Positions 1 to 7,529 of a stretch of DNA of 45,710 nucleotides are shown in pieces. The stretch comes from an uncultured Clostridia bacterium. GTDB taxonomy: Bacteria; Bacillota; Clostridia; Oscillospirales; Butyricicoccaceae. The notes under the pieces are model-generated. The model worked only from the letters and a program-made list of their open reading frames with translations. It was not told the origin of the DNA and ran no database searches. The translations under genes were made by a program, and so were the position numbers. How positions within the stretch are numbered: the first letter of the stretch is position 1; each line of letters begins with the position of its first letter. The stretch lies in assembly GCA_910586575.1 (NCBI GenBank), contig CAJUJQ010000006.1, positions 1 through 45,710 on the forward strand. The letters run 5' to 3'.

Positions 1-50
1 ACCGCCCGCCGCGCAGGCGAACCGAACGGCAAACTTTAACGCACACGAGT
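1..50. repeat. Dispersed GC-rich intergenic repeat, family A (partial copy 1)
   Basis: The first 50 bases of the window are identical to positions 37306-37355, about 37 kb away. A more diverged relative lies at 12763-12887. All three copies sit 3' of genes read on the minus strand. The copy is cut by the window edge, so its internal hairpin is not visible. It has no start codon with a ribosome binding site, and the reading frames across it look spurious. Confidence 0.8.
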
Positions 51-57
51 ATAGCAG

Positions 58-86
58 AGAAGGGAAGGGGCAAGCCCCTCCCCTGC
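58..86. repeat. Short dispersed repeat, family B (copy 1)
   Basis: It contains the core GGCAAGCCCCTCCCCT at 69-84, which recurs exactly at 7506-7521. A near-palindromic relative is at 15624-15643 and a looser one at 28455-28472. It is intergenic, 3' of the deacetylase gene, and can form a G/C-rich hairpin (AGGGAAGGGG with CCCCTCCCCT). There is no clear T-tract, so it is not called a terminator. Confidence 0.6.
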
Positions 87-135
87 AATATAAAACCCAC
101 ATGCGGCGTTTTTTATCGGCGGCGCGTATCCGCCG

Positions 136-948
136 TCAGGCGGGAAGGATGGATTCGATGGCGGTGTCCTCATGGATGCCGTAACGCGGCAAATCCCGCG
201 TGCCGCAGCCAACCCGCGACTTGCCCGGCTCGGTCGAGACCGATATCTGTACATCCAGGCCGTCCAGCAGCTTTTCACACCAGCGGTCCCCCGCGCCGTA
301 TGGATACGCAAACCAGCTGACCGGTATGCCGGTATGCGATTCCACCAGCTCACAGGAACGCGCCAGGTCACTGCCGACACGCTCCCTGTATTCCGCCCAC
401 GTTTCGTCAGGGAACCGCTCCACGCCATTGACCGCGTCCGGCCCCTTGCGCAGCGCGCCGCCTATATCCGGATTATGCAGGTTATCGCTGTGCGAACCGA
501 ACGCAACCAGCCCGCTTGCGGACATTTCCCCAACCTCAGGCCAGCAGAGCATGAACGCCCCTTCCTCCTTCGCCTCCCCGATGTTCGAGGTGATGAGCGA
601 AATAACCGCTTTGCAGCCATACTCCTTTAAGATGGGGTACGCAATTTCATAATTCGACGCGTAGCCGTCGTCAAAGCTGATGACCACCGCGCGTTCCGGG
701 CAGGCGCGTTTGCTGCGCAGGACTTCTGATAATTCCTCCGGCAGCAGCGTGATATAGCCGTTTGTGCACAAATATTCAATATCCCGGCGGAATTTCCCCG
801 CCGTTACCGTCATGGAATTCGTCTCCCCGCCATCCGCTACCAGATGGTGGTACATCAATATCCGTACTGTACCGCGCTGGTTCCAGTACGCCGCCGCGCC
901 AAGCGCGACCGCCAGTACCGCCAGCAGCAGCATCCATACCCGCTTCAT
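136..948 (-). CDS. Polysaccharide deacetylase (NodB/CE4) family protein, membrane anchored
   Basis: A 270-residue carbohydrate esterase 4 family protein. Such enzymes remove N- or O-acetyl groups from peptidoglycan or other glycans outside the membrane. Residues about 5-21 form one hydrophobic anchor. The catalytic domain opens near ILMYHHL, has the metal/acid motif SFDDGY (about residue 91), a His motif (SHSDNLHNP) and the substrate-groove motif WFAYPYG. The start is supported by a 4-nt overlap (945-948) with the upstream small gene, so the two are probably translated together. The true substrate cannot be read from the sequence; peptidoglycan deacetylation is a guess from the family. Confidence 0.85.
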   Translation of the reverse strand: MKRVWMLLLAVLAVALGAAAYWNQRGTVRILMYHHLVADGGETNSMTVTAGKFRRDIEYLCTNGYITLLPEELSEVLRSKRACPERAVVISFDDGYASNYEIAYPILKEYGCKAVISLITSNIGEAKEEGAFMLCWPEVGEMSASGLVAFGSHSDNLHNPDIGGALRKGPDAVNGVERFPDETWAEYRERVGSDLARSCELVESHTGIPVSWFAYPYGAGDRWCEKLLDGLDVQISVSTEPGKSRVGCGTRDLPRYGIHEDTAIESILPA

Positions 949-1181
949 CGTTCCAAATCGCTCCCTTTTTCTGCGGTTTCCATCTCTTCACGGCACACAG
1001 GATGTACCGCCTTAATTGATAGAAAGGCCTCCAAAAGCCTTTCGTTTGCGTTTTCGCTTCCGGCAATGCCTGCCGCGCCCAAATGACGCAGCATCGCCCA
1101 TATATCATGATACCCTATTCCCTCGAGCCGCGTCAAGGTGTTATTTGTAAATTTTTTTGCCACCCTTTTCCTTTGCTCCAT
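945..1181 (-). CDS. Small hypothetical protein, coupled to the deacetylase
   Basis: A 78-residue reading frame whose stop codon overlaps the ATG of the deacetylase (ATGA at 945-948). It is predicted to be largely helical with basic residues at the N-terminus (EQRKRVAKK); a stretch around TRLEGIGYHDIWAML loosely resembles a helix-hairpin-helix or short helical domain. I do not recognise the family. The ribosome binding site is weak (GGGGCGG just before the ATG). Support is mainly the tight coupling, codon use like its neighbours and a plausible divergent promoter at 1244-1271. It could still be a spurious frame. Confidence 0.5.
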   Translation of the reverse strand: MEQRKRVAKKFTNNTLTRLEGIGYHDIWAMLRHLGAAGIAGSENANERLLEAFLSIKAVHPVCREEMETAEKGSDLER

Positions 1182-1243
1182 CCGCCCCGGTTATAGAGCC
1201 GTATTTTTGGCTGGAAGAAAGGAGGAAGGCTATCCCCCTTTTC

Positions 1244-1271
1244 TGCATAATTTTCCAAAAAAAGGTGACAA
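1244..1271 (-). promoter_or_regulatory. Candidate promoter for the small gene-deacetylase pair
   Basis: On the minus strand, TTGTCA (1266-1271) is followed after 16 nt by TATGCA (1244-1249). Its -35 box lies on the same bases as the -35 box of the plus-strand glgX promoter, so the two promoters are back to back. The -10 match is moderate. Confidence 0.4.
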
Positions 1272-1293
1272 GCGCCGGAAACAGGTGTATACT
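1265..1293 (+). promoter_or_regulatory. Sigma-A-type promoter of the glycogen debranching gene
   Basis: GTGACA (1265-1270), a 17-nt spacer and TATACT (1288-1293), with TG directly before the -10 box. Transcription would begin near 1300, giving a leader of about 50 nt before the strong ribosome binding site of glgX. Confidence 0.7.
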
Positions 1294-1350
1294 AATATAA
1301 GAAGCCCTTCCGGGCAGCCCCGATGATATAGACAAAGGAGGACATCCGAA

Positions 1351-3501
1351 ATGCAAAAAGAGGACGTTTACACGACCGAGCGCCGCGCTCCCGCCCCCGT
1401 TCCTGCCGAGAAAAACACGCAGGTTGTCGGGCTGCCCCGCACCATCCACCTGGTACCGCTCGACCATGTCGCGGGCTTCGATATCCGCCCCGGCTTCTAT
1501 GAAGCGCATGGCGCGACGGCGATTCCGGGCGGTGTCAATTTCACCGTTTATTCCCACGGCGCGACGCGGATTGAGCTGCTGCTGTTCCACCGCACCGCCG
1601 AGGAGCCATTCGCCGTCCTTCCCTTCCCCGAGCATTACCGCATCGGCAATGTCTACTCAATGATTGTATTCAAGCTGAATATCGAGGAATTCGAGTATGC
1701 TTACCGCGTGGACGGCCCTTATGATCCGGACAAGGGGCTGATTTTCGACAAAACCAAGTATTTGCTTGACCCGTATGCCAAGGCGGTCACCGGGCAAAGC
1801 AAGTGGGGCTCGCCGCAGCATATCGCAAAAAGCTTCAAAGCACGCGTCGTGAAGGATGACTTCGACTGGGGGAACTTCCGCCGCCCGCTGATTCCAATGG
1901 AAGATCTTGTGATTTATGAAATGCACGTGCGCGGCTTCACCAATGACCGGTCATCCGGCGTGCTCTATCCCGGCACCTTTGCTGGGCTGATGGAAAAGCT
2001 GCCCTATCTGGAAGAACTGGGCGTCAATGTCGTGGAGCTGATGCCGATTTTCGAGTTCAACGAAATGCAGGATTACCGCGTGGTGGACGGGCAGAAGCTC
2101 TATAATTATTGGGGATATAATACCGTCAGCTTCTTTGCGCCGAACACCAGCTACGCCGCAAGCACCGAGTATAACCGCGAGGGCAACGAGCTGAAGCAGC
2201 TGATTCAGGTCTTTAACGAGCACGGGATTGAGGTGTTCCTGGACGTAGTGTTTAACCACACCGCCGAGGGCAACGAGAACGGCCCGTTCTTCTCCTTCAA
2301 GGGCTTTGACAATAATATTTACTACTTATTAACCCCGGGCGGCTACTACTATAATTTCAGCGGCTGCGGCAATACCATGAACTGCAACCATCCGATTGTC
2401 CGGCAAATGATTCTGGACTGCCTGCGCTACTGGGTGACGACCTACCGTGTAAACGGCTTCCGCTTCGACCTCGCCGCCATCCTTGGCCGCAACGGGGACG
2501 GCGCGCCGATGAGCGAGCCGCCGCTGCTTCAGGCGCTGGCGTTCGACCCCATCCTCGGCGATATCAAGCTGATTGCCGAAGCGTGGGACGCGGGCGGACT
2601 GTACCAGGTCGGTACCTTCCCGTCGTGGAACCGCTGGGCGGAGTGGAACGGCCGCTACCGCGACGACATGCGCCGCTACATCAAGGGCGACGAGGGCACC
2701 GCGCAGGGGGCGGCGCTGCGCATGAGCGGCTCACAGGATATTTACGCGTCGCACAGCCGGACAAACGCTTCCATTAACTTTATCACCTGCCACGACGGGT
2801 TCACGATGTACGACCTGTTCTCCTATAATACGAAGCATAACGAGAAAAACGGCTGGAACAACACCGACGGCGCAAACGACAACAACAGCTGGAACTGCGG
2901 CGAGGAGGGCGAAACCGACGACCCGGAGGTCCTGCGGCTGCGGATGCGGATGATCCGCAATTCCTTTGCGCTGCTGATGTGCAGCCGTGGCACGCCGATG
3001 TTCCTTGCCGGGGACGAATTCTGCAACACGCAGTTTGGCAATAACAACGCTTATTGCCAGGATAACCTGACCTCCTGGCTGGACTGGAACCGGCTGGAGG
3101 CGCACCGGGACGTCTTTGAATTTGTCAAGTTTATGATTGCGTTCCGCAAGGAGCACCGCATTCTCCGCGCGAACATGAGCGACGGCGCGAGCGGGTACCC
3201 GGATATCAGCTTCCACGGTGTCACGCCGAACAGGGAGCGCTTTGAATCCTATGACCATTATATCGGCGTGATGTTCGCCGGGAAGGCTTCGCAGATGAAG
3301 CCGGACATTGTCTATGTCGCGTCGAATGCCTACTGGGAAACCCTGGAGGTCGAGCTGCCCGCGCTGCCCGCGCCGCTGCGCTGGAAAATCGTGGTGGATA
3401 CCTGGGAAACGGATATTTCCAATCGGCAGTTTGCCGAGGCGGCCAACCAGCGGATTTCAGTACGGCCGCGCAGTGTCATCATTTTAACGGCACAGACTTA
3501 A
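1351..3501 (+). CDS. glgX: Glycogen debranching enzyme / isoamylase-type GH13
   Basis: A 716-residue enzyme that hydrolyses alpha-1,6 branches of glycogen or limit dextrins in the cytoplasm. The N-terminal part (about residues 50-150) is a CBM48-like sandwich; the rest is a GH13 barrel with nucleophile Asp373 (GFRFDLA), acid/base Glu410 (IAEAWD) and transition-state Asp482 (TCHDGF). Length is normal for bacterial isoamylase/GlgX proteins. The ATG has a clear AAAGGAGG eight bases upstream. It is transcribed alone, from a promoter at 1265-1293 to a terminator at 3515-3548; no other glycogen genes are next to it. The isoamylase versus GlgX distinction (long or short branches) cannot be settled by eye. 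Confidence 0.9.
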   Translation: MQKEDVYTTERRAPAPVPAEKNTQVVGLPRTIHLVPLDHVAGFDIRPGFYEAHGATAIPGGVNFTVYSHGATRIELLLFHRTAEEPFAVLPFPEHYRIGNVYSMIVFKLNIEEFEYAYRVDGPYDPDKGLIFDKTKYLLDPYAKAVTGQSKWGSPQHIAKSFKARVVKDDFDWGNFRRPLIPMEDLVIYEMHVRGFTNDRSSGVLYPGTFAGLMEKLPYLEELGVNVVELMPIFEFNEMQDYRVVDGQKLYNYWGYNTVSFFAPNTSYAASTEYNREGNELKQLIQVFNEHGIEVFLDVVFNHTAEGNENGPFFSFKGFDNNIYYLLTPGGYYYNFSGCGNTMNCNHPIVRQMILDCLRYWVTTYRVNGFRFDLAAILGRNGDGAPMSEPPLLQALAFDPILGDIKLIAEAWDAGGLYQVGTFPSWNRWAEWNGRYRDDMRRYIKGDEGTAQGAALRMSGSQDIYASHSRTNASINFITCHDGFTMYDLFSYNTKHNEKNGWNNTDGANDNNSWNCGEEGETDDPEVLRLRMRMIRNSFALLMCSRGTPMFLAGDEFCNTQFGNNNAYCQDNLTSWLDWNRLEAHRDVFEFVKFMIAFRKEHRILRANMSDGASGYPDISFHGVTPNRERFESYDHYIGVMFAGKASQMKPDIVYVASNAYWETLEVELPALPAPLRWKIVVDTWETDISNRQFAEAANQRISVRPRSVIILTAQT

Positions 3502-3514
3502 TAAAACCGTCCGG

Positions 3515-3548
3515 AAACCGCTGGCGCCGTTCGCCGGCGGTTTTCTTT
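3515..3548 (+). terminator. Rho-independent terminator after glgX
   Basis: A 12-bp stem (3515-3526 with 3532-3543, one G-T wobble) around a 5-nt loop, running into TTTTCTTT. It begins 14 nt after the glgX stop codon. Confidence 0.9.
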
Positions 3549-3665
3549 GGACTGGCACAGCCGCCCCTTGCGGGCGAAATGACGAATAGGAGTGCTTTTT
3601 AATATAGTCAGGCTGTCTTTTCCGCTGATTTTGCGGGTTTCCCCTGAAAAGGCATACCTTACCGC

Positions 3666-3694
3666 TTGAAAAAAAGGCTCAGATATACTATACT
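3666..3694 (+). promoter_or_regulatory. Sigma-A-type promoter of lon
   Basis: TTGAAA (3666-3671), a 17-nt spacer and TATACT (3689-3694); a second overlapping TATACT lies at 3684-3689. Transcription would start near 3701, leaving a leader of about 80 nt before the lon ATG at 3780. Because the -35 box coincides with the longest possible upstream TTG start codon, the longer form of the reading frame can be excluded. Confidence 0.8.
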
Positions 3695-3779
3695 GATTTC
3701 ATATCCATGCGGCGCGCCGCCGGGCATTCGGTCCCAAGCGTCCCGCCGCGCCGCGAATGCTTTAGGAGTTGAAATTATA

Positions 3780-6197
3780 ATGGAAGCAACCATACGTCAG
3801 CTGCCCGTCCTCCCCCTGCGTGGACTGACAGCGTTCCCGGAAATGCTCATCCATTTCGATGTGGGACGCGTGATGTCCATCAAGGCGCTTGAATCCGCCA
3901 TGAAGGACGGCCAGATGATTTTTCTAACCGCTCAAAAAGACCTCAAGACCGACGTCCCCGAGTCTACCGGCCTTTTTGAGACCGGTACCGTGTGCAAGGT
4001 GAAACAAATCCTGCGGATGCCCGGCGACAATATCCGCGTGCTCGTCGAGGGCCAGTCCCGCGGCCGCGCACTTGAATTCATCGAAGGCGGCGACCACTGC
4101 CTGTTTGCCCGCGTCGAGGTGCTCGACGACCAGGAAACCGGCGCGACCGCCCGCCGCGTGCAGGCGCTTGTCCGCACCGTACAGGACCGCTTCGAGCAGT
4201 ACGCCGACCTTGCGCCCCGCATTTCCAACGATGTGATTATGGCGGTCGCCGACGGCGGGCGGCCTGGCTATCTCGCCGATTTTATCGCGCAGAACATCAA
4301 CGTCGATTTTGAGGTGAAGCAGGAAATCCTGGAGGAGCTGAATGTTGTCCGGCGCTTAACGATGGTGATTCGGCTGCTCGGCGACGAGACCGAAATCCTC
4401 CGCATCGAAAGCGACATCCAGGACCAGCTGAAAACCCAGCTTGACAAGAATCAGCGGGAATATTACCTGCGGGAACAAATTAAAGTCATTCAGACCGAGC
4501 TTGGGGAACAGGATGTCGTCGCCGAGTGCACCACCTACCGTGAGCGGATTGACGCGCTGGAGCTGCCCGAAGAAGCTGCCGAACGGCTTCACAAAGAGGT
4601 TGACCGCCTGGAAAAAATGAGCAGCATGTCTGCCGAGTCCGGCGTCGTCCGTACATACCTGGAAACCGTGCTCGAGCTGCCCTGGAACAAGGAAACACGG
4701 GATAAGGTCGATCTTTCCAAGGCAAAAAGGGTGCTCGACCGCGACCACTACGGCCTGGAAAAGGTAAAAGAGCGCATTCTTGAGTTCCTTGCCGTCAAGG
4801 CGCTTGCGCCCGAGGTCAAGGGGCAGGTGCTCTGCCTTGTCGGCCCTCCCGGCGTCGGCAAAACGTCGATTGCCCGCTCGGTTGCCGAGGCAATGGGGCG
4901 CAAATACGCGCGCATTTCGCTTGGCGGCGTGCGCGATGAAGCCGATATCCGCGGCCACCGCAAAACCTATATCGGCTCCATGCCCGGGCGCATTATGGCA
5001 GGGCTGCGGCAGGCCGGTACCAGGAACCCGCTGCTGCTGCTCGACGAAATCGACAAAATGGGCAACGACTTCCGGGGCGACCCGGCTTCCGCAATGCTGG
5101 AGGTGCTCGACACCGAGCAGAACATTGCTTTCCGCGACCATTATATCGAGCTGCCGTTCGACCTGTCCAACGTGCTGTTTGTCACCACCGCCAACGATTT
5201 GGGCACCGTGCCGCGCCCGCTGCTCGACCGTATGGAAATTATCGAGCTGTCCTCCTACACCGAGGAAGAAAAGCTTCAGATTGCCAAGCGCCATCTGATG
5301 CCCAAGCAGCTCAAAAAACACGGCCTTGCCAAGACCAACCTGTCCATTTCCGACAGCATGATGCGGGAAATCATCACCGGCTACACCCGCGAGGCCGGCG
5401 TCCGCAAGCTCGAACAGGTGCTTGCCAAGCTGTGCCGCAAGACCGCGAAGCACATCACCGACGGCGAGGGCAGGCGGCTTTCCGTCACCTCTAAAAACCT
5501 GGAAGATTTGCTCGGCGTGAAGCGCTATAAAAAGGACACCGTCGGCAAGCGCGACGAAATCGGCATTGTCAACGGGCTTGCGTGGACGAGTGTCGGCGGC
5601 GAAATGCTGCAAGTCGAGGTTGCCGCCGTGCAGGGTTCGGGCAAAATTGAGATTACCGGCAACCTTGGAAACGTGATGCAGGAATCCGCCAGGGCGGCTG
5701 TCACCTTCGTCCGCTCCCGCGCCAAAGAGCTGGACATTGACCCAATGTTCTATAAAAACGTCGATTTGCACATTCACTTCCCGGAGGCGGCGATTCCCAA
5801 GGACGGCCCTTCTGCCGGTGTTACGATGGCAACCGCCATCATTTCCGCGCTGACCGGCGCGCCCGTGCGCCACGATGTGGCAATGACCGGCGAGGTCACG
5901 CTGCGCGGGCGGGTGCTTGCCATCGGCGGCCTGAAGGAAAAAACCATGGCGGCGTTCCGCGCCGGGATGCACACGGTGATCATCCCGTCCGAGAACAAGC
6001 CGGATTTGAATGAAATTGAGCCGATCGTACGGGAAAACCTGAACTTTATCCCGGCGGAACATATGGATCTGGTGATGGAAACCGCGCTCGACCTGGCGCA
6101 CCGCAACCCTCCGCGCTTCCTCGCGGCAGAGGAGCCGCGCACGAGCAGCAACATCCCGCCCAAGCCCGAGGAAAACAAGCGCATTTCGATTCAATAA
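3780..6197 (+). CDS. lon: ATP-dependent Lon protease (LonA)
   Basis: An 805-residue cytoplasmic AAA+ serine protease that degrades misfolded and regulatory proteins. It has an N-terminal substrate-binding LAN domain (from about residue 5, RQLPVLPLRGL), an ATPase with Walker A GPPGVGKT (Lys361) and Walker B LLLLDEIDK, and a protease domain with the Ser678/Lys721 dyad (DGPSAG, GGLKEK), spaced 43 residues apart as in E. coli Lon. The ATG at 3780 is chosen because TAGGAG lies about 12 nt upstream and because the longer frame would begin inside the promoter. It is followed by ysxC, the same order as lonA-ysxC in Bacillus. Confidence 0.97.
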   Translation: MEATIRQLPVLPLRGLTAFPEMLIHFDVGRVMSIKALESAMKDGQMIFLTAQKDLKTDVPESTGLFETGTVCKVKQILRMPGDNIRVLVEGQSRGRALEFIEGGDHCLFARVEVLDDQETGATARRVQALVRTVQDRFEQYADLAPRISNDVIMAVADGGRPGYLADFIAQNINVDFEVKQEILEELNVVRRLTMVIRLLGDETEILRIESDIQDQLKTQLDKNQREYYLREQIKVIQTELGEQDVVAECTTYRERIDALELPEEAAERLHKEVDRLEKMSSMSAESGVVRTYLETVLELPWNKETRDKVDLSKAKRVLDRDHYGLEKVKERILEFLAVKALAPEVKGQVLCLVGPPGVGKTSIARSVAEAMGRKYARISLGGVRDEADIRGHRKTYIGSMPGRIMAGLRQAGTRNPLLLLDEIDKMGNDFRGDPASAMLEVLDTEQNIAFRDHYIELPFDLSNVLFVTTANDLGTVPRPLLDRMEIIELSSYTEEEKLQIAKRHLMPKQLKKHGLAKTNLSISDSMMREIITGYTREAGVRKLEQVLAKLCRKTAKHITDGEGRRLSVTSKNLEDLLGVKRYKKDTVGKRDEIGIVNGLAWTSVGGEMLQVEVAAVQGSGKIEITGNLGNVMQESARAAVTFVRSRAKELDIDPMFYKNVDLHIHFPEAAIPKDGPSAGVTMATAIISALTGAPVRHDVAMTGEVTLRGRVLAIGGLKEKTMAAFRAGMHTVIIPSENKPDLNEIEPIVRENLNFIPAEHMDLVMETALDLAHRNPPRFLAAEEPRTSSNIPPKPEENKRISIQ

Positions 6198-6241
6198 GCA
6201 ATTTCAGGAGCCGTCCCGGCTGCCGGAAAGGGGAACAACAC

Positions 6242-6886
6242 ATGCTCAATCTTCACAAGGCGGAATTCCTCCGTTCGGCAGTCCGCGCGGCGGATTTCCC
6301 GCGTGACGGCAAGCCGCAGATTGTCTTTGCGGGCAAGTCCAACGTTGGCAAGTCGTCGGTGATTAACCGGCTGCTGAACCGCCGCTCGTTCGCGCGGGTC
6401 AGCGCGCAGCCGGGCAAAACCATCCACATCAATTATTTCCGCATTGACGACACGGTCTATTTGGTGGATTTGCCGGGGTACGGCTACGCGCGGGTTTCCA
6501 TGAGCGAGCGCGAACGCTGGGGGCAGCTGATGGACACCTATTTTGCCGAGCAGCTGATGACGCTGGGCATTCAAATCGTGGACATCCGCCACGCGCCGAC
6601 GGCGGACGACCGGACCATGGCGGACTGGTTCCTACAGTCCGGCGTGCCGTTCGTGGTGATTGCAAACAAGCTCGACAAAATCAAAAAAAGCGAACGCGAG
6701 CCGAACCTGGCGCGCATCCGCGAGGTGCTCCGTCTGCCGGAGGGCTGCCCGGTCATCCCCTTTTCCGCCGAAAAGGGCGACGGGCGCGAGGACGTTCTTG
6801 CGCTGCTGGAAGCCTGCGCGGCGGGGAATTCCGTGCCTGCGGACACGGCCAAAGAACGCTGCCCGCAGGACTCCCGCCACCCTTGA
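6242..6886 (+). CDS. ysxC: Ribosome biogenesis GTPase YsxC/EngB
   Basis: A 214-residue TrmE-Era-EngA-EngB-family GTPase needed for assembly of the large ribosomal subunit. Visible G motifs are G1 GKSNVGKSS, G3 DLPGYGYA and G4 NKLDK; the switch region RVSAQPGKT is typical of EngB. The start has AAAGGGGA about seven bases upstream. It lies 44 nt behind lon, with no terminator between, so it probably shares the lon transcript. The C-terminal 15 residues after the G5 region are variable and may be unstructured. Confidence 0.95.
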   Translation: MLNLHKAEFLRSAVRAADFPRDGKPQIVFAGKSNVGKSSVINRLLNRRSFARVSAQPGKTIHINYFRIDDTVYLVDLPGYGYARVSMSERERWGQLMDTYFAEQLMTLGIQIVDIRHAPTADDRTMADWFLQSGVPFVVIANKLDKIKKSEREPNLARIREVLRLPEGCPVIPFSAEKGDGREDVLALLEACAAGNSVPADTAKERCPQDSRHP

Positions 6887-6984
6887 AAAGGCGGCCGAAC
6901 CTTTTATCTGCCTTCGGCGCGCATCCCGTTTCCTCTCTCCCGCGCTGTCAGGCCCACGCATTTTTAGAAGGAATGACATAATCT

Positions 6985-7380
6985 ATGAGAAACTTTTTTC
7001 AGCGGCTGATGTTTGGACGTTACGGTGCGGACGCACTGAACAACGCCATGCTGGTGCTCTGCCTGGTACTGATGATTTTATCCCGTGTGCTGCGCGCCGG
7101 CTGGCTCGATTTGCTGTCGATTGCCGTGCTGGTGATCTGCTATCTCCGCGTCTTTTCGCGGAATATCAACGCGCGGTATCAGGAAAACCAGAAGTTCCTT
7201 GCCGCTGTGCAGCCGGTGCGCAAATGGTTCGGCGGCATGAAACAGCGCTTCCGCGACCGAAAAACCCACCGCTATTTTACCTGCCCCAGCTGCGGCATGA
7301 CGCTGCGCGTCCCCAAGGGCAAGGGCAAAATCAATATTTCCTGCCCCAAGTGCAGGACGCAGTTTATCAAGAAAACATAA
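6985..7380 (+). CDS. Two-helix membrane protein with C-terminal zinc ribbon
   Basis: A 131-residue protein with two hydrophobic segments (about residues 21-36 and 40-55), a basic amphipathic linker and a C-terminal rubredoxin-like zinc ribbon with paired Cys knuckles (CPSCGMTLRVP and CPKC). The family is common but uncharacterised in Clostridia; no function is assigned here. AGAAGGAA precedes the ATG. It is the last gene before the terminator at 7407-7441 and probably belongs to the lon-ysxC transcript, 98 nt downstream of ysxC. Confidence 0.8.
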   Translation: MRNFFQRLMFGRYGADALNNAMLVLCLVLMILSRVLRAGWLDLLSIAVLVICYLRVFSRNINARYQENQKFLAAVQPVRKWFGGMKQRFRDRKTHRYFTCPSCGMTLRVPKGKGKINISCPKCRTQFIKKT

Positions 7381-7406
7381 CATAATTGATTGTCCGTTCA
7401 AAAAAC

Positions 7407-7441
7407 AGGAGAAGCTTTCCTTTTTCGTGAAAGCTTCTCCT
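7407..7441. terminator. Bidirectional terminator between convergent operons
   Basis: A perfect 13-bp stem (7407-7419 with 7429-7441; arms AGGAGAAGCTTTC and its complement) around a 9-nt loop. It is followed by a T-run on the plus strand and preceded by an A-run, which reads as a T-run on the minus strand. It can therefore end both the lon-ysxC transcript and the opposing kinase-regulator transcript. Confidence 0.9.
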
Positions 7442-7483
7442 TTTACAATGCTTACGGTATCCCCCTGCGTATCTGCCGCGCGC

Positions 7484-7528
7484 AAGGCTGCAATCTATGC
7501 CTGTAGGCAAGCCCCTCCCCTACGAACC
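7484..7528. repeat. Short dispersed repeat, family B (copy 2)
   Basis: It shares the 16-base core GGCAAGCCCCTCCCCT (7506-7521) with copy 1. It also shares the flank CGCAAGGxTxCAAxCT with copy 3 near 15604. It lies between the bidirectional terminator and the end of the histidine kinase gene. Confidence 0.6.
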
Positions 7529-7529
7529 C

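Noticed and set aside
3666..3779. 38-codon N-terminal extension of Lon
   Set aside because: The TTG start is the -35 box of the lon promoter, and the ATG at 3780 has the ribosome site and the normal Lon N-terminus.
4356..6194. 612-codon open frame antisense to lon
   Set aside because: It mirrors the third-position GC bias of lon, has His/Gly/Arg-rich low-complexity composition, no ribosome site and no recognisable domain.
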